Below, piece by piece: positions 15,417-22,848 of a stretch of 26,290 nt of DNA. The notes under the pieces are model-generated. The model was not told the DNA's origin, made no database searches, and saw only the letters and a program-made list of their open reading frames with translations. Within the stretch, counting starts at the first letter, position 1. Each line of letters begins with the position of its first letter. Position numbers and translations under genes: made by a program. The stretch is from a candidate division CSSED10-310 bacterium (GTDB lineage Bacteria > CSSED10-310 > JAFGDC01), in NCBI GenBank assembly GCA_016932295.1, contig JAFGDC010000400.1:1-26290 (forward strand), given 5' to 3'.

Positions 15417-16841
15417 TCATACCGCCCGGCGCCGCCGCTTGCTGGTGAAGAACAGCAGTGTCCGTGCACCGTTCAACAGCATCTTCACCTGGTAGATGCT
15501 GCGGATAGTACTGACGAATTTCCACACGTACCGCGGCCGTATATAATATTCCCTGAACGCCCGGCGGCGCAGCTCCGATACCTGCTCCACCGTCATCGTG
15601 TAAGGCGCAAAGGGGATCTCCTCTTTCAATAAGCCGATGTCCGACATGTCTCGTTTGATCACGCCATACTGATCCGCATCATTCCAGAGATCCGTCCCGG
15701 GAAAAGGCGAAATGGGAAAAAACTCCGTCAGATACGAATTCAAATCCTTGGCCAGGCGGATCGTTTCCAGCCCCTCTTCAAAGGTTTCTCCAGGTATGCC
15801 GAAAATATATGTGGTGAAGGTTTCTATTCCCACTTCATGGGTGAGTTTCACCGCCGCGATGATCTGTTCGACGGTCAGGTTCTTGCGCAACATATCCAAA
15901 TTTTTCTGAATGGCGGATTCAACACCGAAATTGATGCACCAGCAACCGGCCCTCTTCATCGCCGTCAGAAGCTCGCGATCGACGGCGTCAGCCCGGGCGG
16001 AGATCCACCACGAGACCTTGAGCCCACGGTTGAGAATCTCGTTGCATATAGCCAGCGTGCGCCACTTGTCATGGGTGAAACACTCATCCCAAAACTTGAT
16101 GTCACGCACACCGTAATGCTCCACGTAATGTTGGACTTCATCCACCACACTGACCGCTGAACGGAACCGAAGGACCTTGCGTCCCATCAATCGATAGCAG
16201 TACAGGCATTCATTCATACAACCGCGGCTGCTGATGACCTGCATCGAGGGAGTGTGCAAAACCTGACCGTACGATGGGCGATAACGATCCAACTCCGCCA
16301 GATCCATGGCCGGGAACGGCAACTCGTCCAGATTGTCGATAAAGGGACGAGGAGGATTACGCACCACCACACCATCCTCGCGCACCATGCTGCCCTGCAC
16401 ACCCAGCAAACTCTCCCGTTGTGCCAACCTCTCCACCAGGTCCCGCATGCCATACTCAGCCTCACCCGGTATGATCGCATCTAACTCCGGACAATCAATG
16501 AACGCCTGCTCGCCGAGAGCGGTGGGGCCATGTCCGCCAGCTACCAGGAAGAGTGCCGGCAGCCGCTCCTTGAATCGCTTGAAAAGCGTCTTCGTTCGAT
16601 CCCAGAACATGGCGATCACGAACGCGCCAAGTACATCCGGGCGTTCACGATCCACCCATTCGGTCAACTCTTCACCCGTATAGAACGCCCCATCCCTGAA
16701 GATTACCTCGTGACCCCGCTCACGCAGCACCGCGGCGATGTAAAGCGAACCGATGGGTGGCCAGGCACCGGCTATTCCCTGGGTATCATGCGCCCGGATG
16801 TCTCGATATGTCCAGGGCGGAACGATCAAAGCAACCTTCAT
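15417..16841 (-). CDS. B12-binding-domain radical SAM protein
   Basis: 474 residues with the layout of class B/BchE-like radical SAM enzymes. An N-terminal cobalamin-binding-type Rossmann domain (about 1-140: MKVALIVPPW, GSLYIAAVLRERGHEV, VAGGHGPTALGEQ, IIPGEAEYGM) is followed by a radical SAM TIM barrel with CMNECLYC (Cys208, 212, 215) ligating the [4Fe-4S] cluster. Further motifs are IKFWDECFTHDK, INFGVESAIQKNLDMLRKN, YIFGIPGETFEEGLETI and FFPISPFPGTDLW. No DxHxxG motif is seen, so cobalamin, if bound, would lack the lower His ligand. Such enzymes methylate or rearrange lipids, tetrapyrroles, natural products or phosphonates; the substrate cannot be read from sequence. MKVAL at 16841 is chosen as start (GGGGTGA upstream). 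The basic C-terminus (TSKRRRRAV) may bind the membrane surface. Confidence 0.88.
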   Translation of the reverse strand: MKVALIVPPWTYRDIRAHDTQGIAGAWPPIGSLYIAAVLRERGHEVIFRDGAFYTGEELTEWVDRERPDVLGAFVIAMFWDRTKTLFKRFKERLPALFLVAGGHGPTALGEQAFIDCPELDAIIPGEAEYGMRDLVERLAQRESLLGVQGSMVREDGVVVRNPPRPFIDNLDELPFPAMDLAELDRYRPSYGQVLHTPSMQVISSRGCMNECLYCYRLMGRKVLRFRSAVSVVDEVQHYVEHYGVRDIKFWDECFTHDKWRTLAICNEILNRGLKVSWWISARADAVDRELLTAMKRAGCWCINFGVESAIQKNLDMLRKNLTVEQIIAAVKLTHEVGIETFTTYIFGIPGETFEEGLETIRLAKDLNSYLTEFFPISPFPGTDLWNDADQYGVIKRDMSDIGLLKEEIPFAPYTMTVEQVSELRRRAFREYYIRPRYVWKFVSTIRSIYQVKMLLNGARTLLFFTSKRRRRAV

Positions 16842-16972
16842 ACTCACCCCGCTTGCAGACATCCCAACCTATACCAGTTTTCCAGTCGCCGCAATCCCCC
16901 CATTCTCCCCCATTCCCCCGCCTGAAATTGTTACTGGTTGAGATAACGTGTAAATCCCGACGAAACGTTACT

Positions 16973-17000
16973 ATCATGGTGAAATTCACCCGATGCACAA
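16973..17000 (-). promoter_or_regulatory. Candidate promoter and operator upstream of the radical SAM gene
   Basis: GGTGAAATTCACC at 16978-16990 is a perfect palindrome around a central A. On the minus strand it lies between a possible -35 TTGTGC (16995-17000) and a -10 CATGAT (16973-16978) 16 bp apart, the usual place for a repressor site. Transcription would run leftward into the radical SAM gene with a leader of about 120 nt. The same site is about 240 bp upstream of the candidate promoter of the ferritin operon. Confidence 0.35.
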
Positions 17001-17216
17001 TTGTTGTGTGCGTTCGATCTTGAACCGCAGGCGGTGGATTGGAGACGAAAGGAATGCGGTTTGGGGATTGGTGGTGTGCGGTGGAAGCACGTGGCGCCAG
17101 CCGCGCCATGGTGTGCACGGCGGGACCCGCCGCCATCCAAAAATCCGAACGCGCCGCCGAAGGAAAATTGCCTACATGGACCCGCGTACAGAACGAAGCG
17201 GAATTGATGAGGCGTT

Positions 17217-17244
17217 TTGAAAAGGCCAAGAACTGGGGTATGAT
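17217..17244 (+). promoter_or_regulatory. Candidate promoter of the ferritin-like operon
   Basis: TTGAAA (17217-17222, 5 of 6) and TATGAT (17239-17244, 5 of 6) are 16 bp apart, followed by a T-run. Transcription would begin near 17251, giving a leader of about 50 nt with GGAGG at 17295-17299. No obvious PerR or Fur box overlaps it by eye. Confidence 0.5.
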
Positions 17245-17303
17245 ATTTTTTCCGGTACGAATGCCGGACTGGACGGCGAGCAACATATGGGAACGGAGGC
17301 ACG

Positions 17304-17810
17304 ATGAAGGTCGAGGAAGCCTTGCGGATGGCCATTGAATACGAAAAGCACGTGAGGGATGTCTATAATGATGCCCGGGCCAGGGCGACCGAGGCGGTAG
17401 GGAAAAAGATCTTCAAGTTTCTCGCGCAGGAAGAACAGCAGCATGTCGCGTATTTGGAGGATCGCCTGCGGGAGTGGAGTCGTGACGGCCGGTTGAAGCT
17501 GGCGGAACTGGCGACGGCGGTGCCGCCGGCGGACATGATCAAACAAGGGGTAACACGCATCGAGGCGCCTCTGGAGAAACTTGACATGAGGGTGGAAGTG
17601 GATCTGTTGAAACGCGCTCTCGAAGTGGAAAAACGGACAAAGGAATTTTATGAACATATGGCAGCCGATCTCGATGGTGACGGACGCCGGTTGTTCCAAC
17701 GATTCCTGGAGATAGAGGAAGGTCATCTCACTATCGTTCAAGCGGAAATCGATGCGGTAAGCGGGATGGGTTTCTGGTTTGACTGGCAGGAATTCAACCT
17801 GTCCGCCTGA
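17304..17810 (+). CDS. Rubrerythrin-like di-iron protein, ferritin-like operon gene 1
   Basis: 168 residues forming a predicted four-helix ferritin-like bundle. The di-iron ligand pattern is duplicated as in rubrerythrins: Glu14 in helix A, Glu44-x2-His47 (EEQQH), Glu109 in ALEVEKRTKEFY, and Glu138-x2-His141 (EIEEGH). The C-terminal rubredoxin domain of true rubrerythrin is missing, so electrons must come from another carrier. Expected activity is reduction of hydrogen peroxide or oxygen, or iron handling. The tail WFDWQEFNLSA resembles the C-terminal 'GFWFD--EF' tail of rubrerythrin-like proteins of this size. GGAGG lies 4 nt before the ATG. It heads five co-directional ferritin-superfamily genes. 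Confidence 0.88.
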   Translation: MKVEEALRMAIEYEKHVRDVYNDARARATEAVGKKIFKFLAQEEQQHVAYLEDRLREWSRDGRLKLAELATAVPPADMIKQGVTRIEAPLEKLDMRVEVDLLKRALEVEKRTKEFYEHMAADLDGDGRRLFQRFLEIEEGHLTIVQAEIDAVSGMGFWFDWQEFNLSA

Positions 17811-17828
17811 CGCGGACGTTGGAGGGAG

Positions 17829-18344
17829 ATGATGAACCGCGAAAGGGCAAACCTGGAGGAAAGCCTTGTGAAAGCCATGCAGGCCGAACAGGAAGGGCAT
17901 TATTTTTACATGATGGCCGCCGCCACCAGCACGGATCCCAAAGGCATCGAAGTATTCAAGCGGCTGGCGCGGGAAGAAATGGAGCACTTCGAATTCCTCA
18001 AGTCGCAGTATTCCTCCTTGCTGCAGCATGGACGGTTGGAAAGCGAGGGGAATCTGGGTAAGCCTTCTGTTCTCCTGGGACCCAATCCGATCTTCTCAGA
18101 CAGCCTGAGAGCGAGAGTTGATGACGCCCACTTCGAAATGACCGCCCTGGCGGTGGGGATACACTTAGAGCTGTCGGCGATCGAGTTTTACAAGAACGCC
18201 GCCATGCGCGCCGCCGACCCGGCCGCGACGGCATTTTTCACAGCGCTGGCGGAATGGGAATCCACGCATTACCATGCCTTGCTGCGGCAACAAGAAACGC
18301 TCAAACAGGATTATTGGTCCGGGGCAGGTTTTGCTCCTTTCTGA
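17829..18344 (+). CDS. Rubrerythrin-like di-iron protein, ferritin-like operon gene 2
   Basis: 171 residues (170 if the second ATG at 17832, better spaced from GGAGG, is used). Ferritin-like bundle with ligand set Glu20/Glu22 in AMQAEQEGHYFY, Glu50-x2-His53 (EEMEH), Glu114 in GIHLELSAIEFY, and Glu144-x2-His147 (EWESTH). It has a longer linker between the helix pairs (65-100) with LGKPSVLLGPNPIF, and an aromatic tail DYWSGAGFAPF. No rubredoxin domain. It starts 18 bp after gene 1. The two share the layout but differ strongly in residues, so they are old paralogues, not recent duplicates. Confidence 0.88.
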   Translation: MMNRERANLEESLVKAMQAEQEGHYFYMMAAATSTDPKGIEVFKRLAREEMEHFEFLKSQYSSLLQHGRLESEGNLGKPSVLLGPNPIFSDSLRARVDDAHFEMTALAVGIHLELSAIEFYKNAAMRAADPAATAFFTALAEWESTHYHALLRQQETLKQDYWSGAGFAPF

Positions 18345-18380
18345 CCTGATCAAGTCGAAACCCGAACCGTGGAGGAACGC

Positions 18381-18836
18381 ATGCAATTCGATTCAGTGGA
18401 AGCCGTGATTGCATTCGCGATCGAGCGAGAAGAAGAAGCGGCCGCATTCTATGCGGAACTCGCCGAAACGGTCGCCAGCCCGCACATGCGGGAAGTGTTT
18501 CAATCATTTGAACGCGAGGAAAAGAAACACAAGGCAAAACTCATCAACATCAACGAACGGAAGCTGCTGGCCGGCGCGGAGCGCAGGGTGATGAACCTGC
18601 AACTGGCGGAATATCTCGATGACAATACCGCCATCAGTCCCCACATGACCTATCAGGAGGCACTGATCGTCGCCATGCAGCGGGAGAAACAATCGTTCAG
18701 ACTCTACCATGATCTCGCCGGTACCACCGACGATGAAACTTTGAGAACCGCGCTTCTGGGGCTCGCCCAGGAGGAAGCCAAACACAAACTGCGTCTCGAA
18801 CTGGAGTATGACGAGACGATTTTGACTGAAAACTAA
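18381..18836 (+). CDS. Rubrerythrin-like di-iron protein, ferritin-like operon gene 3
   Basis: 151 residues; the ATG at 18381 is preferred to the GTG at 18369 because GGAGG (18371-18375) lies 5 nt upstream. The ligand pattern is Glu17/Glu19 in FAIEREEEAAAFY, Glu47-x2-His50 (EEKKH), Glu102 in AMQREKQSFRLY, and Glu132-x2-His135 (EEAKH). It is a minimal erythrin-type module with no rubredoxin or membrane domain, acting in the cytoplasm. It lies 36 bp after gene 2 and 16 bp before the ferritin gene. A peroxide-reducing or iron-sequestering role is expected from the family. Confidence 0.9.
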   Translation: MQFDSVEAVIAFAIEREEEAAAFYAELAETVASPHMREVFQSFEREEKKHKAKLININERKLLAGAERRVMNLQLAEYLDDNTAISPHMTYQEALIVAMQREKQSFRLYHDLAGTTDDETLRTALLGLAQEEAKHKLRLELEYDETILTEN

Positions 18837-18852
18837 CGTACAGGAGGAAGCC

Positions 18853-19362
18853 ATGCTGGATAAAAAAATGGAAGAAGCCCTGAATGACCAGATCAACGCG
18901 GAAATGTTCTCCTCATATCTGTATCTCTCCATGTCCGCCTATTTCACCGCGGAAAACCTCACCGGTTTCGCCAACTGGATGTATGTGCAATCGCAGGAAG
19001 AAACGTTTCATGCCATGAAATTCTTCGACTATATCCACGAACGTGGCGGCGCGGTCGAACTGCTGGCTATCGAAAAGCCCCAGGCGGAGTGGGACACTCC
19101 CCTGGCCGCGTTCGAAGCAGCCTTGAAGCATGAACAGTACATCACCAAGCGAATCAATGACCTGGTTGATCTGGCCATGGAGATCAGGGACCACGCCTCC
19201 AACAACTTCCTGCAATGGTTCATCAAGGAACAGGTTGAAGAAGAAGCCAGCGCCGCTGAAATCGTTGCCAAGCTCGAAATGATCAAGGACTCACCCAACG
19301 GATTGTTCATGATGGACCGTGAATTGGGAGCAAGGAATTTCACTCCACCGGCCGCGGAATAA
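18853..19362 (+). CDS. ftnA: Bacterial non-haem ferritin, ferritin-like operon gene 4
   Basis: 169 residues, the standard length for FtnA-type ferritin, which assembles a 24-subunit shell that oxidises Fe(II) and stores it as a mineral. The ferroxidase residues fall at the classical positions: Glu17, Glu50, His53, Glu94, Gln127 and Glu130. Typical segments are LNDQINAEMFSSYLYLSMSAYF, GFANWMYVQSQEETFHAMKFFDYI and WFIKEQVEEEASA. No haem-binding Met of bacterioferritin is evident at the usual place. AGGAGG precedes the ATG. It is the only true ferritin in the cluster; peroxide-consuming neighbours would limit Fenton chemistry during iron loading. Confidence 0.96.
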   Translation: MLDKKMEEALNDQINAEMFSSYLYLSMSAYFTAENLTGFANWMYVQSQEETFHAMKFFDYIHERGGAVELLAIEKPQAEWDTPLAAFEAALKHEQYITKRINDLVDLAMEIRDHASNNFLQWFIKEQVEEEASAAEIVAKLEMIKDSPNGLFMMDRELGARNFTPPAAE

Positions 19363-19366
19363 CGTC

Positions 19367-19855
19367 ATGACGTCCTTCAATCCTGACGAACTCTTCGCCA
19401 TCGCCGAACGAATCGAACGGAACGGCGCCGATTTTTACAAAGAGGCTGCCCGGCGTGTTTCGGATCCGAAGCTGGCGGGCAGGTTGAATGAACTGGCCGC
19501 CATGGAACTCGATCACGAGAGGACTTTTTCCGGCCTGAGATCGACATTGACAGCTCGTGAACGGCAGCCGGCGGTGTTCGATCCGGAGGATCAAACCGTC
19601 TTGTACCTTCAGGCTATCGCGGATGGCAACGTCTTCGATATCTCCTCCAGCCCGGATGATTTCTTCAACCCGTCAACCACCCCCCGTGACATCTTCTCCT
19701 ATGCCCTCGATCGCGAGAAAGAATCCATCGTCTTCTATGCGGGCATGAAAAACTTCCTGCGCAGCGAGGAAAACAAGCGCCGAGTGGATGCCATCATCAA
19801 GGAAGAAATAAGCCATATCGTTCAGATCACCAGGGAGATGGCGGCGCTGGACTGA
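19367..19855 (+). CDS. Rubrerythrin-like di-iron protein, ferritin-like operon gene 5
   Basis: 162 residues from the ATG at 19367, four bp after the ftnA stop; no Shine-Dalgarno is evident, so translation probably depends on coupling to ftnA. Ligands: Glu14/Glu17 in AERIERNGADFYKEAA, Glu47-x2-His50 (MELDH), Glu117 in ALDREKESIVFY, and Glu147-x2-His150 (EEISH). The interhelix linker (60-105) includes DPEDQTVLYLQAIADGNVFD, a pattern I associate with 'ferritin family protein' erythrins of anaerobes. No rubredoxin domain. It is the last gene of the operon; a hairpin follows 15 bp later. Confidence 0.9.
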   Translation: MTSFNPDELFAIAERIERNGADFYKEAARRVSDPKLAGRLNELAAMELDHERTFSGLRSTLTARERQPAVFDPEDQTVLYLQAIADGNVFDISSSPDDFFNPSTTPRDIFSYALDREKESIVFYAGMKNFLRSEENKRRVDAIIKEEISHIVQITREMAALD

Positions 19856-19869
19856 ACTACTGGTTTCTC

Positions 19870-19898
19870 ACGCCCGTCGGCACCCGTCCGGCGGGCGT
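19870..19898 (+). terminator. Terminator-like hairpin after the ferritin-like operon
   Basis: ACGCCCGTCGG and CCGGCGGGCGT form an 11-bp stem (one G-T wobble) with the 7-nt loop CACCCGT, 15 bp after the last stop codon. The following TTGTCATG is not a real T-tract, so termination may be partial or factor-assisted. Confidence 0.6.
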
Positions 19899-20481
19899 TG
19901 TCATGTACCACGACCGCCGCCTTTCCGACATGAAATCCGTCAGCTCTTCCCTTCCCCACCTGTCGCCGTCCTCGCCAACGACATGGTTCATTTCCCCCAA
20001 TCCACCGCCAGAAATATCTGCTGTTGAGACGGCAGGGAATTCTCGATAACACGTTCACCATAATGGCGGCAAGACGCTCGGTGCGAAACTGTCGAGTATG
20101 TCGCCCACCAGGATCGCGCCCGGAATCCTCTACCTATCGCTTCGTAGCGTTGACAGTCAATGCCTGACGGCGGTTCATTCTTCTTCAATAAAGTCGGTTC
20201 ACCGGTTCTGACAGACACATTGCAATATGGACGGAGCTATTACTCCTGAACTTCGTCCGCCAGAACCGCCTGTCACCCCTCCCAATCATTGGCGCTTGGT
20301 TTTCGCCAGCCGGCGGGCAAGGGTCTCGGATGAGAATTGCCGCAATCATCCGCGCCGGCAGTTCAGTCATGGGACGAACGCCCGGACCTGGCGATTCCCC
20401 AGCCAGTGGGGGCAACATGTTCAGCTCGTTCACACACCTCCTGCATCCAAACATTTCGCCCGGCATTCGGTTGAACCACGT
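19899..20481. other. Gene-poor intergenic region
   Basis: About 580 bp between the hairpin that ends the ferritin-like operon and the 3' end of the beta-barrel gene on the opposite strand. Open frames here on both strands lack ribosome sites and recognisable content. I see no tRNA, repeat array or strong hairpin, and no insertion-sequence remnant. Confidence 0.4.
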
Positions 20482-21681
20482 TCAGAGCCAGAACACCAGG
20501 CGCGCGTCACCGCCGCCGAAACGCCGTTCCGTCACATTGTAGGACATCAGCAGAACCAAGTCTCCCCTATCGCCGGCTACGTTGAAACCATGGCAATATT
20601 CACCCACCACCTTGGCGCGGATGACAGCATCCAGCGCGGGAATAGTACGGGCCGCCGGCGCCGCTATATCCACCAAACCCGTTATCAGACCGACCGCGAC
20701 ACGATCACTGCCGCCGAGCGCCGCCTCCACTTCCACCGCAGTCAGCACATCATCCCGGGTAAACCTGAAATTTTCCAGGGGCGGTGTCAACCGTTGGCGA
20801 ACCTCTTCATAACCGTTCCCGTGCAAACCGGCCCAGCCGAGGCGATACCGCCAGCACCAACGGTTCACATCATACCGAAGCTCACCTGTCACGCGCACGG
20901 CATGCAGGTTCAGACTGTCCATCCTGGCATCCGCCGCGAAACGGTCAGCATGTTCGCGCAGCCAGTGCACTTCCAAACCCATGCACCATGGCGCCCCTTC
21001 TCGCTCAAGATACAAATCGCCGCAGCGCACGTATCGTTCCTGCCGGCCATCCCTGTCCCGATATGCCCAGGCAGTATCCCAACGAAGTTTTCCCGCCATC
21101 GCCCATGCGGCACCGAACCGCCACATGAGCGCCATCCGGTACTGTTCAGGCAAATCAAGGTACACGCCTTTATCCAGGGTCTTCATATTATGCATGCAAT
21201 CCAACTGCGTGTAAGATGCCTCGATCCAATGATCCTCCGCCTCCCGGTAAGAGACCACCCCCCCGACATCGTTTCCCTGCTTTGCCCCCTCGGCCATTCC
21301 AGTCACCCCAATGCCGAACCGGCCGGCAGTGAGGAACAAGGCCGCCCGATGATCGGTCTCTTCCAGCAACCGATTGTCCTCGTGGTGCCAGCGATACTTG
21401 AATGTCAACCATTTATTGAGGGGATGACGGATCTTGACGTCCACATCCAGCAGGAAGATCTTGGAGGTGAAACTGCCGGCGCCTGCGCGGAAACACGTTT
21501 CCCGTGATGCCCATTGAATCTCCTCGGACAGTCCATACGAATACGATTCCAGATGGACGAAAAACAGCTCGTGCCGCAACAGGCGATCCACATCCGCCGC
21601 ATGAGTGATAAAAGTCCCCCTGCACGCCCCGGACCATGCGCACGCGAGGATCATTACCATGATACGATAGTGCTTCGGCAT
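20482..21681 (-). CDS. Probable outer-membrane beta-barrel protein (hypothetical)
   Basis: 399 residues of no family I recognise. The N-terminus (MPKHYRIMVMILACAWSGAC) resembles a signal sequence. The body has many short alternating strands rich in Arg, Trp and Tyr (LNKWLTFKYRWHHED, AMAGKLRWDTAWAYRDRDGR, NRWCWRYRLGWAGLHG) and ends in RLVFWL, a hydrophobic-aromatic end typical of outer-membrane barrels. The start at 21681 is chosen because the promoter (TTGGGT-17 bp-TACAAT) would begin transcription at about that ATG, which also explains the lack of a Shine-Dalgarno. The upstream GTG at 21699 would not be transcribed. No plug or TonB-box motif was seen. It may be a surface or porin-like protein. 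Confidence 0.72.
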   Translation of the reverse strand: MPKHYRIMVMILACAWSGACRGTFITHAADVDRLLRHELFFVHLESYSYGLSEEIQWASRETCFRAGAGSFTSKIFLLDVDVKIRHPLNKWLTFKYRWHHEDNRLLEETDHRAALFLTAGRFGIGVTGMAEGAKQGNDVGGVVSYREAEDHWIEASYTQLDCMHNMKTLDKGVYLDLPEQYRMALMWRFGAAWAMAGKLRWDTAWAYRDRDGRQERYVRCGDLYLEREGAPWCMGLEVHWLREHADRFAADARMDSLNLHAVRVTGELRYDVNRWCWRYRLGWAGLHGNGYEEVRQRLTPPLENFRFTRDDVLTAVEVEAALGGSDRVAVGLITGLVDIAAPAARTIPALDAVIRAKVVGEYCHGFNVAGDRGDLVLLMSYNVTERRFGGGDARLVFWL

Positions 21682-21687
21682 GGTTTC

Positions 21688-21716
21688 ATTGTACTCCACC
21701 CCACCGGAAAACCCAA
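21688..21716 (-). promoter_or_regulatory. Promoter of the beta-barrel gene, near-leaderless
   Basis: On the minus strand TTGGGT (21711-21716) and TACAAT (21688-21693, 5 of 6) are 17 bp apart. The -10 box ends six bases before the ATG at 21681, so the transcript should start at or just before the start codon. Confidence 0.55.
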
Positions 21717-21920
21717 GGATGCCCCCTGAATCCGGTGAATCAAAGGGCTCTCAGGCACGATCGGCGCGCGGGCCGGCAGGACGTGGATCGAGGTCGACGA
21801 TGATCGCCACACAGATCGCTGGCCGCATTGCCCTCCGTATCGCCGCCTGACTGATCCGATCGCTCCGGAAGCACCAGGATGACCCATGAGAACCAAGGAG
21901 AGCCTTTCAGAGGAGCGGGT

Positions 21921-21949
21921 TTGACGGTGACTGGTTATTGTTCCATAAT
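21921..21949 (+). promoter_or_regulatory. Promoter of the larE and sulfur-carrier unit
   Basis: TTGACG (21921-21926, 5 of 6) and CATAAT (21944-21949, 5 of 6) are 17 bp apart. Transcription from about 21956 leaves a 34-nt leader before the ATG at 21990 and argues against the upstream in-frame ATG at 21879. Confidence 0.68.
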
Positions 21950-21989
21950 GTCCATCGATTTGATGTACTTTCCTGAACAAGGTGGAACA

Positions 21990-22844
21990 ATGCCGCCCGA
22001 TGAGATGATCAAAACCAAGTACCGACACCTATTGGCGGCGTTGCAGCAGCTCCAATCAGTCCTGGTGGCCTTCTCCGGCGGGGTCGACAGCACCCTGTTG
22101 CTCTTCGCTGCCCGGGAAGCGCTGGGCGCCAGTGCTATGGCCGTCACCATACGATCTCCCCTGGTTCCGGAGCAGGAAATTGAGGAGGCATGCCGCCTGG
22201 CGCAAGTCATGGACGCACGGCACCTGGTCCTGGAGGTCGATCAACTCGCCGACGAGGGCATCCGAAGCAACCGGGCCGATCGCTGTTACCTGTGCAAGCG
22301 CATGATGTTCAAACGGATTCAGGCGGAAGCGGGGACATTGGGTTGTCAGCATGTTCTGGAAGGCAGCAATCTGGATGACCTGGGCGATTATCGTCCGGGC
22401 TTGACCGCAGTGCGCGAGCAGGGGATTCTCAGCCCCTTCATCCAGGCAGGCATGAACAAGTCGGACATCCGCGGTCTCGCCAGGATCTTTGATCTTCCCA
22501 ACTGGGACAGGCCGGCACAAGCCTGCCTCGCATCGCGTCTGCCCTACGGGCACCGGATCACTCCCGGCAGGCTGGCGCGCATCCAACGGGCGGAGGAAAG
22601 CATGCACCGCCTTGGTTTCAAGGTATGCCGGGTGCGCGTCCACGGGAGGCTGGCACGGCTCGAGCTACCGCCGGACGAGTTGCCGCGCGCGCTTGAGACG
22701 TCCGCCAGAGAAGCCATCATCAGCGCCCTGAAACGATGCGGCTTCTCCTTCGTCTCGCTGGATCTGGAGGGATACCGTACCGGCTCCATGACAGCCACGC
22801 TGATCGAAGCGCGACACCCCCCCGACGATTTTGTCAGGGAATAG
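21990..22844 (+). CDS. larE: LarE-type ATP-dependent sulfur transferase
   Basis: 284 residues of the PP-loop ATPase superfamily. LarE adenylates pyridinium dicarboxylate intermediates and inserts sulfur during synthesis of the nickel-pincer cofactor of lactate racemase. Visible: PP-loop SGGVDST (29-35), NRADRCYLCK with Cys99 and Cys102, GSNLDDLGDYRPGLTA (126-140), SPFIQAGMNKSDIR, and PAQACLASRLPYGHRIT with Cys179 at the position of the sacrificial sulfur-donor Cys. The three-Cys set resembles cluster-binding LarE proteins, which, as I recall, carry a [4Fe-4S] cluster and need not be sacrificial. The start at 21990 fits the promoter, GGTGGA upstream and the family length. No larA, larB or larC is nearby; a ThiS-like carrier follows after 4 bp, so the real product may differ from the lactate racemase cofactor. 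Confidence 0.9.
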   Translation: MPPDEMIKTKYRHLLAALQQLQSVLVAFSGGVDSTLLLFAAREALGASAMAVTIRSPLVPEQEIEEACRLAQVMDARHLVLEVDQLADEGIRSNRADRCYLCKRMMFKRIQAEAGTLGCQHVLEGSNLDDLGDYRPGLTAVREQGILSPFIQAGMNKSDIRGLARIFDLPNWDRPAQACLASRLPYGHRITPGRLARIQRAEESMHRLGFKVCRVRVHGRLARLELPPDELPRALETSAREAIISALKRCGFSFVSLDLEGYRTGSMTATLIEARHPPDDFVRE

Positions 22845-22848
22845 CGGA

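Larger units (their letters stand above)
16842..17303. other. Divergent intergenic region between radical SAM gene and ferritin operon
   Basis: About 460 bp. I see candidate promoters in both directions, a 13-bp palindrome at 16978-16990 (annotated separately) and C-rich runs near 16890-16920. A plus-strand open frame across 17039-17338 overlaps the start of the first ferritin-like gene in another frame and has no recognisable protein content, so I do not call it. Confidence 0.4.

Noticed and set aside
17039..17338. A 99-codon open frame upstream of the ferritin-like operon
   Set aside because: It overlaps the promoter, leader and first codons of ferritin-like gene 1 in a different frame and has no recognisable content.
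17304..19855. Recent tandem duplication as the source of the ferritin-like genes
   Set aside because: Apart from the metal-ligand motifs the four erythrin-type products differ widely in sequence, linker length and C-terminus, so they are not recent copies.
20227..21507. A 426-codon open frame on the plus strand
   Set aside because: It is antisense to the beta-barrel gene, which has a promoter, a signal-like start and a barrel-like end; the plus-strand product is Pro/His/Arg-rich without any domain.
21879..21989. N-terminal extension of LarE from an ATG at 21879
   Set aside because: A good promoter at 21921-21949 starts transcription after that ATG, and the family normally begins near the ATG at 21990.
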